Assembly (NCBI GenBank): GCA_937875975.1
Contig: CALEEU010000085.1
Span: 1-15,470, forward strand
DNA: 15,470 nucleotides
Source: an uncultured Opitutia bacterium
GTDB lineage: Bacteria; Verrucomicrobiota; Verrucomicrobiia; Opitutales; UBA953
Direction: 5' to 3'
Shown here: in pieces, positions 8,545 to 14,854 of the stretch
Layout: each line of letters begins with the position of its first letter
Position numbering within the stretch: position 1 is the first letter of the stretch
Notes under the pieces: model-generated
The model's input: the letters and a program-made list of their open reading frames with translations, nothing else
What the model was told of the DNA's origin: nothing
Databases searched by the model: none
Program-made: the position numbers and the translations under genes

Positions 8545-8862
8545 ATGAATGAACGCTCCCAAAAGAAGAAGTGCCGCTGCTGCCAGAAATCCAAGAGCCT
8601 GGACCTGTTCCACCGGCTTGAAGGTACGGCGGCGATTCATCCGTTCTGCCGCCCTTGCCTCGGCGCGGCAGCCCGCCGTCGTTCGGCCTTGAGGGGCGCT
8701 CGCCGGACGAACGCCACCCGGGCCTGTGCTCAGTGCGATCAAGAACTCCCCGTCCAGATGTTCCACTGGCTACGGGCTTCCGGCAGCTATCACAGCTACT
8801 GCCGCCCGTGCCACGCAGCGTACATGGCCGAACGTTACCGCCGCCTGCAAGGCGAACGTTGA
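8545..8862 (+). CDS. Small protein with two tandem Cys4 zinc-finger modules
   Basis: The 105-residue protein is an internal duplication with a 51-residue period. Module 1 has Cys10/Cys13 and Cys35/Cys38; module 2 has Cys61/Cys64 and Cys86/Cys89. Both follow C-x2-C-x21-C-x2-C exactly. Each also has Phe nine residues after the second Cys (F22, F73), a His at +19 (H32, H83) and the same CRPC ending. The pattern resembles the small zinc-ribbon often found near HNH or recombination endonuclease VII-like proteins, but no HNH catalytic residues are present. The linker and C-terminus are rich in Arg, which would suit nucleic-acid binding. I do not recognise a named family. ATG 8512 in the same frame would add 11 residues; neither start has a Shine-Dalgarno. 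It lies 74 bases after glmS and converges on the tRNA-Lys genes. Confidence 0.75.
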   Translation: MNERSQKKKCRCCQKSKSLDLFHRLEGTAAIHPFCRPCLGAAARRRSALRGARRTNATRACAQCDQELPVQMFHWLRASGSYHSYCRPCHAAYMAERYRRLQGER

Positions 8863-8884
8863 CGTTTTGGAAAGGGTTTCCCGC

Positions 8885-8959
<75 letters not shown>

Positions 8960-9063
8960 AGACAGCGGGATGAGAATGAGTGCAAGACGCGGACGGGATT
9001 TCAAGAGCAAACGCACTTTAATCGGCAGGGAGCGGCCGGAGCGGACAAAGCGGGTGTTCGGAG

Positions 9064-9135
9064 TGGCCAGACCGGGACTCGAACCCGGAACCAATTGATT
9101 AAAAGTCAACTGCTCTACCATTGAGCTATCTGGCC
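9064..9135 (-). tRNA. tRNA-Lys (anticodon TTT), CCA not encoded
   Basis: The minus strand folds as a 72-base cloverleaf: acceptor GGCCAGA/TCTGGCC, D-arm GCTC/GAGC, anticodon stem GTTGA/TCAAT around loop CTTTTAA (anticodon TTT), variable loop TGGTT, and T-arm CCGGG/CCCGG with loop TTCGAGT. The discriminator A is followed by CTC, so the 3' CCA must be added by the CCA-adding enzyme, unlike its neighbour. The two genes point the same way and are probably co-transcribed, possibly from upstream of rlmB or asd. I see nothing else in the 104 bases between them. Confidence 0.97.
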
Positions 9136-9142
9136 TGCCGAA

Positions 9143-9160
9143 CGTGTCGATTACGACACG
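9143..9160. promoter_or_regulatory. Perfect 7-bp stem-loop between rlmB and tRNA-Lys
   Basis: CGTGTCG (9143-9149), ATTA, CGACACG (9154-9160) make a perfect palindrome with a four-base loop. It lies 7 bases before the 5' end of tRNA-Lys(TTT) and 31 bases after the rlmB stop. No U-tract follows on either strand, so a canonical terminator is unlikely. It may be a processing hairpin on an asd-rlmB-tRNA transcript, a U-less terminator, or an operator. Confidence 0.4.
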
Positions 9161-9191
9161 CACAGAGGGAAGGGTAAAGAAAAATTGAACC

Positions 9192-9755
9192 TCAGCGATG
9201 GCCGCGCTGACGGACGGCCTCGAAAAGGCACACTCCCGCGGAGACGGACACATTGAGGCAGGGGACCTGGCCGAGCATCGGGATACGCAGGAGGAAATCA
9301 CAGGTCTCGGCGGTCAGGTGACGTATGCCGTCGCCTTCGGCGCCGAGCACGATGGCCAGCGGGCCGGTGAGTCTGGCGGCGTAAAGCGATTGGCTGGCCT
9401 TGTGGTCAGAGGTGCCCGCCAGCCAGACGCCCGCGTCCTTAAGCTTCACCAGCGCGTTGCGTAGATTGTTCGCCTGGACGATGGGCATTGTTTCCGCGGC
9501 GCCGACGGCGACCAAGCGGACCGTATCGGTCACGGGGGCTGAGTTCTTCCGGGTGATCACTACGAAGGTGCAACCGGCGCAGTCGGCGTTACGGATACAG
9601 GCGCCCAGATTGTGAGGGTCCTGGACGCCATCGAGAACGAGGATGAGCGGATCCTTGACGTCCTTCAGGAGGGCCGGGATGTCGGCTTCGTCGAATTGAC
9701 GAATCGGCCGATGGAGGTCGGCGTGGCGAGGGGCGCGATCGTTGCTCCGGGCCAT
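9192..9755 (-). CDS. rlmB: TrmH/RlmB-type SPOUT rRNA 2'-O-methyltransferase, short form
   Basis: The protein (187 residues) matches the SPOUT domain of RlmB, which uses S-adenosylmethionine to methylate the 2'-OH of G2251 in 23S rRNA. Motif 1 is NLGACIR (49-55, catalytic Arg55), motif 2 is GAEGDGIR (128-135), and motif 3 runs from IPM (148) through LNVSVSAG (157-164) to LFEAVRQR. Canonical RlmB has about 245 residues with an N-terminal L30e-like RNA-binding domain; here only about 35 residues precede the SPOUT fold. ATG 9755 is the best start: it lies seven bases after the asd stop, and upstream codons of the frame run into asd. Without the RNA-binding domain, the target could be another rRNA or tRNA site, so the symbol is tentative. 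Probably transcribed with asd. Confidence 0.85.
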   Translation of the reverse strand: MARSNDRAPRHADLHRPIRQFDEADIPALLKDVKDPLILVLDGVQDPHNLGACIRNADCAGCTFVVITRKNSAPVTDTVRLVAVGAAETMPIVQANNLRNALVKLKDAGVWLAGTSDHKASQSLYAARLTGPLAIVLGAEGDGIRHLTAETCDFLLRIPMLGQVPCLNVSVSAGVCLFEAVRQRGHR

Positions 9756-9762
9756 GGTCGGA

Positions 9763-10782
9763 TTATTTACGAGCCAGGCGACCCTGGGCGTGCAGCGCTT
9801 CGGCGATCTGGATCGCGTTGAGCGCCGCGCCCTTCCAGAGCTGGTCACCGGAGATCCAGAGAGAGATGCCGTTGTCGAAGAGGGTGTCCTTGCGCAGGCG
9901 ACCGACGCCGCACTTTTCCTTGCCCGCGTAATCGAGAGGCATCGGATACTTCTTGTTCGCGGGGTCGTCGCAGAGTTCGGCGCCAGGAAAGGCGCTGATG
10001 GCCTTACGGGCGGCGGCGATGTCGACGGGCTTCTCGAACTCGGCGCTGATGGCGATCGAGTGGGCGCGGAAGACGGGGACGCGAACGCAGGTAGTCGTGA
10101 CCTTGAGATCCGGGAGATCCATGATCTTGCGGCCTTCGTTCAGCATCTTCATCTCCTCCTTCGTGTAGCCGTCCTCGAGGAACGAGTCGACCTGGGGGAT
10201 GACGTTGAAATTGATGGTGTGAGGGTAGACCTTCGGGGCGAGGGTCTCACCCTTGGCCCAGGCGCGGGCTTGGGCGTCGAGTTCGCGCATCGCTTCGGCG
10301 CCGGTTCCGGAGACGGCTTGGTAGGTCGAGGCGAAGAAGCGCTTAAGTCCGAAGGCCTGGTGCAGCGGGTAGAGGCCCATCAGGGCGATGGCCGTCGAAC
10401 AGTTCGGGTTGGCGATGATACCCTTATGGTGGGCGAGGTGGTGCGCGTTGATTTCCGGGACGACCAGGGGGACGTCCGGAAACATGCGGAAGGCGGAGCT
10501 ATTATCGATGACGATGCAACCGCGCTTTACGGCTTCGGGGGCAAGGGCGAGGGAGATCGAGCCGCCGGCGCTGAAGATGGCAAAATCGAGGCCTTCGAAG
10601 GCTTCTGGCTTGGCTTCCTGGACGGTCCATTCCTTGCCGCCGTAGGTGACCTTGGTGCCGGCCGAGCGGGCCGAAGCCAGGGGGCGGAGTTCGGCCACGG
10701 GGAAGTTCCGCTTGGCCATGAGCGCCAGCAGTTCTTGACCCACCGCGCCTGTCACGCCCACGATGCCGATACGATATGCCAT
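9763..10782 (-). CDS. asd: Aspartate-semialdehyde dehydrogenase
   Basis: Asd reduces aspartyl-4-phosphate to aspartate semialdehyde with NADPH, the branch point for lysine, diaminopimelate, threonine and methionine; diaminopimelate links it to the wall genes nearby. The 339 residues fit the family. The NADP-binding loop is GVTGAVG (9-15), IDNSSAFRM lies near 92-100, the catalytic cysteine is Cys128 in NPNCST (126-130 region), SGTGAEAMREL follows near 158, and the basic catalytic residues lie in RVPVFRAHS (234-242, His241). It starts with MAYRIGIVGVTG, and there is no Shine-Dalgarno. The seven-base gap to rlmB suggests an operon. Its 5' end overlaps the ATG of the divergent L,D-transpeptidase gene by seven bases, so the promoter must lie inside that neighbour's 5' part. 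Confidence 0.96.
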   Translation of the reverse strand: MAYRIGIVGVTGAVGQELLALMAKRNFPVAELRPLASARSAGTKVTYGGKEWTVQEAKPEAFEGLDFAIFSAGGSISLALAPEAVKRGCIVIDNSSAFRMFPDVPLVVPEINAHHLAHHKGIIANPNCSTAIALMGLYPLHQAFGLKRFFASTYQAVSGTGAEAMRELDAQARAWAKGETLAPKVYPHTINFNVIPQVDSFLEDGYTKEEMKMLNEGRKIMDLPDLKVTTTCVRVPVFRAHSIAISAEFEKPVDIAAARKAISAFPGAELCDDPANKKYPMPLDYAGKEKCGVGRLRKDTLFDNGISLWISGDQLWKGAALNAIQIAEALHAQGRLARK

Positions 10783-11336
10783 GTTCTGAGTTCGAGTTAG
10801 GTTTGAAGAAAGAGGTGACCGAAAGCCTGAAAGGGCTGGGCCTACCTTCTGCGGAAGATTGCATCGTTGTGTCGATTGACCAGCAAAAACTCTGGCATAT
10901 CCGTGGTCAGGATTGCGAAACCTACGTCGTCAGCACCGCCCGGGCTGGCCGTGGCTGCGTCGAAGATTCTCACCAGACCCCGGACGGGCTTCACCAGGTC
11001 GCTGAGAAGATCGGGCATGGCGCCTTCCCGGGCATGGTCTTTAAGGCCCGTCAGTCGACGGGGAAGCTCGCCTCCGAGTGGGCCACGCCCGAGGATAATC
11101 TTATCACCTCGCGTATCCTCTGGCTGGAAGGACTGGAGCCTGGTCACAACCAAGGTGTCGCGGCCGATGGCAAGGTCGTCGATACGCGCCGACGCTTCGT
11201 CTACATCCATGGCACGAACCAAGCCGCCAAGTTAGGCCAGCCGAATAGCCATGGCTGCGTCCTGCTTTCCGATACGGATGTGATTCGCCTCTTCGACCTC
11301 GTCCCGGTCGGCACACGGGTGCTGATCAGAGACTAA
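10776..11336 (+). CDS. L,D-transpeptidase (YkuD-fold) family protein, no signal peptide
   Basis: The 186-residue product has the YkuD fold signature: VVSIDQQKLWHI at the start of the domain, TARAGRGCVEDSHQTPDGLH, ILWLEGLEPG, and the catalytic region YIHGTN...NSHGCVLLSD. YkuD enzymes use the SHGC cysteine to make 3-3 cross-links in peptidoglycan or to attach proteins to it. Here the Arg that normally follows Cys-Val (SHGCVR) is Leu, encoded GTC CTG. No signal peptide or membrane segment is visible for any start, unusual for a wall enzyme although signal-less family members are known. ATG 10776 overlaps the divergent asd start by seven bases; TTG 10803 or GTG 10815 would avoid this and keep the whole domain. 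Its stop codon overlaps that of mrdA. Fold secure; activity uncertain. Confidence 0.85.
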   Translation: MPCSEFELGLKKEVTESLKGLGLPSAEDCIVVSIDQQKLWHIRGQDCETYVVSTARAGRGCVEDSHQTPDGLHQVAEKIGHGAFPGMVFKARQSTGKLASEWATPEDNLITSRILWLEGLEPGHNQGVAADGKVVDTRRRFVYIHGTNQAAKLGQPNSHGCVLLSDTDVIRLFDLVPVGTRVLIRD

Positions 11337-13441
11337 CGGGGGGCCTTAGAATTTTCGTCTTGGTTCGCCTTTACCGCGATCGGCCACCAAGTCTCGAGCA
11401 TCTCCTTTGCCACCGGACCAGCCGTTTTGCCACCCCAGGTATTGGTGTCAGTCTGGCCTTCGACCAGAACCGCAAAAGCGACGACTGGGTTGTCGGCAGG
11501 GGCGTAGCCGATCATCCAAGCAAGGTGAGCCTTCTCGCGCTTCTTGAAATACTCCGAGGTGCCGGTCTTGCCGGCATAAGGTAGGCCGGGGATGCGAGCG
11601 ACGCGGGCCGTGCCCTCCTCGACGCAACGTAACATGCCGCCGCGAAGGGCGTCGAGCTGGTCAGCATTAAGGCCGATCGGCTCGGCGCCGACGTGTCGAC
11701 CGGTTCGCTCCCGTGAATGGATGATGGACGGAATCGTGCGGGTTTCGCCACGGGCGATGGAAGCGGCGACGCAGGCCATGTGTAACGGCGTGGTCAGCAG
11801 GTACCCTTGGCCGATGGAAAGATTGGCCGTGTCGCCATCGTTCCAAGCGCCGGCGCCGATGCGTAGTTTGTAGGCGCGATCAGGCACGACGAGTCCCCGG
11901 CTGGCCGCGTAAGGCAGCTCCGTCATCGGCTGGCCGCCGGTCTCCATGTCGCTGACGGTCTGCAACAGAGGCGCATCCAGCCCGAAACGCCGAGATTCGG
12001 CGGCGAGCGCTTCAATGCCCGTGCGGAGGCCGACCTGGTAGTTCCAGACGTTGCAAGAAACCGCGAGCATCTTGTCGAGGTTGACCTCGCCGTAGCCCAC
12101 CGGCTCATGCTCAGGGTAATCCCGATTACCGACCCTGAAGAAAGGACCGCAATCAAGGATGTCGTCCCAATCGACGACCTTCTTGCGCATGCCTGCGGTA
12201 GCCGTGATGACCTTGAAGGTCGAACCAGGCGGGTATAGACCTTGGGTCGTCCGATTCAGCCAGCCGCCGGATTTCTCAATCTCATCATAGTACCTGGAAG
12301 ACACGCGATAGGCCAGACGGTTGGGGTCAAACGAAGGCTGACTCGCAAGGGAAAGGATTTCGCCGGTGTGGATATCGATCATCACGGCTGCCGCCGGCAG
12401 AAGATCGCCCTGCGGATCCGTCAGCCTGCCCAGCGCGCGTTCCGTCGCCTGCTGGATCCGATAGTCGAGCGAAAGCATCACGTTGCCCCCTTGCTCAGGT
12501 TCGCTGTATTTCAAACGGGTCTGATTATAGCCGGAGGAAGTCTTCGACCAGAGTTCCCACCCGCTACGGCCGCTGAGGATGTGATTGTAGCTGAGTTCGA
12601 CGCCAGCCGCGCCCGTTTTTCCGGTATAGCGAAGCTTCTGCATCGATTCGACGCGGACCTCCGAGATGTCATCGACGTTATCCGGCAGGGTATCGGTATC
12701 CTTGACATAACCTAGCACATGGGCCGCCATGGCGCCATAGGGGTAGGTGCGGACGTTGTCCTGGTCGAGGCGGATCGGGCCTTCCACGGGAAACTGCTCG
12801 ATGAAGCGTGCCACGGATTTGGTGCCGTCGTCCGCGGTCAGCGCCTGACCCGTGCCCGGGAAGGCCAGATCATTGACGAGGGTGAAGGGAAGGGCGCGTC
12901 GCTCGCGCAGATGCTTGCGGAGCTCGTCGATGTTGATCTGCCGTTCCGCCGGGGCGGTGACCGGGGTAAGTTTCGCGACCGATTCAAGTCCCCTGGTATT
13001 TCGATTCGTCTCATCGATGACGAACCAGACCTTGTTGAGCCAGCCTTGCAGCACCCGCACGCGCGCGTCTTCCATCAGCTTCTCGCGATCGATGCTGACG
13101 GCTTCACGCGCTTTCTCCGCAGCAAGAAGACGCAGGTACTCCGTACGAAAATCCTTCTGCAGCGCAGCAAGATCGGCCTTCACGCTCCAGCGGGCACGGT
13201 TGTCCACCAAAGGGAAGCCGTTGCGATCGTAGATACGACCCCGGGCGGGAGGGCGTAACACGACGCGACGACTCTGGGTGTCCGACTGCTCCTTGAGGTC
13301 GTTGGACTGGATGAGTTGGCGGTAGGCCAACCCGCCGACGACATAGAGGAAACCGGCGAAGAAAAAGAAGAAGACGCCGTAGAGACGCAACCGGTCGACC
13401 GGGGTCGAGGGAAGCACGTGCATGTCGGATGATTCCTTCAT
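11333..13441 (-). CDS. mrdA: Penicillin-binding protein 2 (elongasome transpeptidase)
   Basis: PBP2 is the transpeptidase that cross-links new peptidoglycan during side-wall elongation, working with MreBCD and RodA in the inner membrane. The protein (702 residues) has a short cytoplasmic N-terminus, one membrane anchor about 20-40 containing five consecutive phenylalanines (24-28), a dimerisation/pedestal domain beginning with RPPARGRIYDRNG (63-75), and the transpeptidase domain. Active-site motifs are STFK (407-410, Ser407), SCN (462-464) and KTGT (625-628). Its ATG overlaps the stop of the mreD-like gene in an ATGA, showing translational coupling. No rodA follows: the gene ends against the convergent L,D-transpeptidase gene, the two stop codons sharing bases in CTAA. 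A later ATG (codon 7) is possible, but the ATGA overlap favours this start. Confidence 0.96.
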   Translation of the reverse strand: MKESSDMHVLPSTPVDRLRLYGVFFFFFAGFLYVVGGLAYRQLIQSNDLKEQSDTQSRRVVLRPPARGRIYDRNGFPLVDNRARWSVKADLAALQKDFRTEYLRLLAAEKAREAVSIDREKLMEDARVRVLQGWLNKVWFVIDETNRNTRGLESVAKLTPVTAPAERQINIDELRKHLRERRALPFTLVNDLAFPGTGQALTADDGTKSVARFIEQFPVEGPIRLDQDNVRTYPYGAMAAHVLGYVKDTDTLPDNVDDISEVRVESMQKLRYTGKTGAAGVELSYNHILSGRSGWELWSKTSSGYNQTRLKYSEPEQGGNVMLSLDYRIQQATERALGRLTDPQGDLLPAAAVMIDIHTGEILSLASQPSFDPNRLAYRVSSRYYDEIEKSGGWLNRTTQGLYPPGSTFKVITATAGMRKKVVDWDDILDCGPFFRVGNRDYPEHEPVGYGEVNLDKMLAVSCNVWNYQVGLRTGIEALAAESRRFGLDAPLLQTVSDMETGGQPMTELPYAASRGLVVPDRAYKLRIGAGAWNDGDTANLSIGQGYLLTTPLHMACVAASIARGETRTIPSIIHSRERTGRHVGAEPIGLNADQLDALRGGMLRCVEEGTARVARIPGLPYAGKTGTSEYFKKREKAHLAWMIGYAPADNPVVAFAVLVEGQTDTNTWGGKTAGPVAKEMLETWWPIAVKANQDENSKAPR

Positions 13442-13956
13442 GGCCTGTCGGGGGCCGGCGGAACGTTAAGTCGATCCATGACGGCATTCTGGGTCAGGGC
13501 GACGGGGAGCAGGCCGGTCGTGCCCACGACACCTGCGAGCAGGAGCTGAAGGCTGAGATGCCAAGCCAGGTCTCCCGCGGCGGCGGGCGAAGCATAGGAT
13601 GAGGCGACGAACCAGATCAGGCAGGCCCCCACGTTCACGATTGCGGCGACCCGCAGCATGCCCGGCGTGTTACGCATCAGCGGGCGGTTGGACGACAGGA
13701 AGATCGCCATCGCGACCAAACACAATGCGAGCGCCCCATCTGGGATGGGTCGGCGAGCCTCGAAAAGAAACCCCAGGCATGCGGCGAACAGAACCGCCTG
13801 CCATCGTTTCAGACGGCGACAGGGGGCAATGAGGCAGGTGCCGGTGATGAAGAATACGAGCGATGAAGACGCCAACGTGTCGGAAGCCAGATCGGCACCG
13901 AGCAACCACGGGTAGGTCGCAAGGAGGAGAATCAGCCAAGCCCAGCCCATGGTCAC
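13438..13956 (-). CDS. mreD: MreD-like rod-shape membrane protein
   Basis: The gene encodes a 172-residue, very hydrophobic protein with about five or six predicted membrane spans (about 5-25, 32-48, 53-70, 75-90, 100-118, 133-155) and no catalytic motif. MreD sequences are poorly conserved, so the assignment rests on size, topology and position between mreC and mrdA, the standard mreB-mreC-mreD-mrdA order. MreD is an integral membrane part of the elongasome. The first codon is GTG, overlapping the mreC stop in GTGA; ATG two codons later (13950) is an alternative. The 3' end overlaps the mrdA start in ATGA. These four-base overlaps at both ends indicate translational coupling and fixed stoichiometry. 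Confidence 0.8.
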   Translation of the reverse strand: MTMGWAWLILLLATYPWLLGADLASDTLASSSLVFFITGTCLIAPCRRLKRWQAVLFAACLGFLFEARRPIPDGALALCLVAMAIFLSSNRPLMRNTPGMLRVAAIVNVGACLIWFVASSYASPAAAGDLAWHLSLQLLLAGVVGTTGLLPVALTQNAVMDRLNVPPAPDRP

Positions 13957-14831
13957 TGGAAATCTTCGCCCTGCATCAAGGCCTCGCCAGGATTCTGGTG
14001 CAGCGGGACCAGCACCGAGACTTCCTGCAGGTTGTAAAGGTCGCGCGAGGGCACGAGGAGGCTTTCCTTGAAATTGCCCACCTGCGTGGCATAGGTCCCG
14101 CCATCAAGATAGCCCAGTATCAATCGGCTCGGGAATACGCCCCCCATCCCCGTCGTGAAGACGCGAGTGGGCTGGCCACCCGCCAGCAGGGAGTAGTCGC
14201 GCGGGATGACGCTCACGCGTGCTTTGGCGGCGCCGAGGGAGTTGGAGGCCACGCCGTTCACCAAGACGATATGATTCTGGTCGTCGCCCTCCAGGTAGGC
14301 CGTGCAACGGAAGCCCGGGCTGGTGACGAGATCGACTTCGCTGGTAGTGAGGTGAACGGCGGTCACCCGGCCGACGACCGTGTTGCCGAAGACGACCGGG
14401 GCGCCTGGGCGGATGCCGTCTTTGCGCCCTTTGCGGATGACGATGCGCTGCCACCAGGAAGAACTGTCGCGAGCGGCGACGCGGGCGACCACGGACATAT
14501 ATTCCGCGGGGACGTTGTAATGGGTGATCTCACGGAGCCTGACATTCTCACGGCGGATATCCTCGAACTTGTTGACCTGGATCTCCAAGGCGGCGTTAAC
14601 GCGGGCAAGGTCACGGCCGGCGGCGACCATCTCCTCGACGCTTCGGCTCTTCTTCTCCCAGAAGGTCGCGAGGTCGCGCGACTTACCGAGAAGGTGAAGG
14701 GCAGGGGCCTGAAACTCCACGAACGCTTCGCGATTGAAACGACGGACGGCGCTCGGGGCGAGTATCCATAGCGCTACGAAGACCGATAGGGCGACGTAAG
14801 AGGCGCGGGCTCCTTGAAGGTTCTGGTCCAT
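13953..14831 (-). CDS. mreC: Rod shape-determining protein MreC
   Basis: MreC is a bitopic membrane protein whose periplasmic part forms filaments and activates PBP2-RodA. The 292-residue sequence has the expected plan: membrane segment about 11-29 (YVALSVFVALWILAP), a coiled-coil region about 50-105 rich in charged residues (ending FEDIRRENVRLREI), then the paired beta domains about 115-275. Family-like segments there include WWQRIVIRKGRKDGIRPGAPV and VVGRVTAV, and near the end the segment LQEVSVLVPL. It lies 23 bases downstream of mreB, and that gap can form two competing hairpins. The gene downstream overlaps its stop by four bases. No Shine-Dalgarno precedes its ATG. Confidence 0.95.
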   Translation of the reverse strand: MDQNLQGARASYVALSVFVALWILAPSAVRRFNREAFVEFQAPALHLLGKSRDLATFWEKKSRSVEEMVAAGRDLARVNAALEIQVNKFEDIRRENVRLREITHYNVPAEYMSVVARVAARDSSSWWQRIVIRKGRKDGIRPGAPVVFGNTVVGRVTAVHLTTSEVDLVTSPGFRCTAYLEGDDQNHIVLVNGVASNSLGAAKARVSVIPRDYSLLAGGQPTRVFTTGMGGVFPSRLILGYLDGGTYATQVGNFKESLLVPSRDLYNLQEVSVLVPLHQNPGEALMQGEDFQ

Positions 14832-14832
14832 G

Positions 14833-14854
14833 GCGGGTCGGCCCGCGAACGGGC
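14833..14854 (-). promoter_or_regulatory. Two mutually exclusive hairpins between mreB and mreC
   Basis: On the minus-strand transcript, directly after the mreB UAA, GCCCG-UUCG-CGGGC (14854-14841) can form a 5-bp stem with a UUCG loop. Part of it can instead pair as GCGGG-CCGA-CCCGC (14846-14833), a second 5-bp stem that ends one base before the mreC AUG at 14831. Both cannot form together. This could tune mreC initiation or mark an RNA processing point; there is no U-tract for termination. Confidence 0.35.

Noticed and set aside
8869..8881. GGAAA-GGG-TTTCC hairpin between the zinc-finger gene and tRNA-Lys(CTT) as a bidirectional terminator
   Set aside because: The stem is only 5 bp with a three-base loop and has no U-tract in either direction, so it is too weak to call.
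9756..9848. Longer N-terminus for the rlmB-type gene
   Set aside because: The extra 31 codons overlap the asd C-terminus, are Arg/Ser-rich and do not resemble the RlmB RNA-binding domain.
9742..10800. Long plus-strand open frame of 352 codons opposite asd
   Set aside because: It lies antisense to a clear asd gene with all catalytic motifs; its product is rich in Gly, Arg, Asp and Val with no recognisable domain, as expected for the shadow of a GC-rich gene.
13863..14771. Plus-strand open frame of 302 codons opposite mreC and mreD
   Set aside because: Low-complexity product without domains, fully antisense to mreC and part of mreD, which have strong contextual and sequence support.
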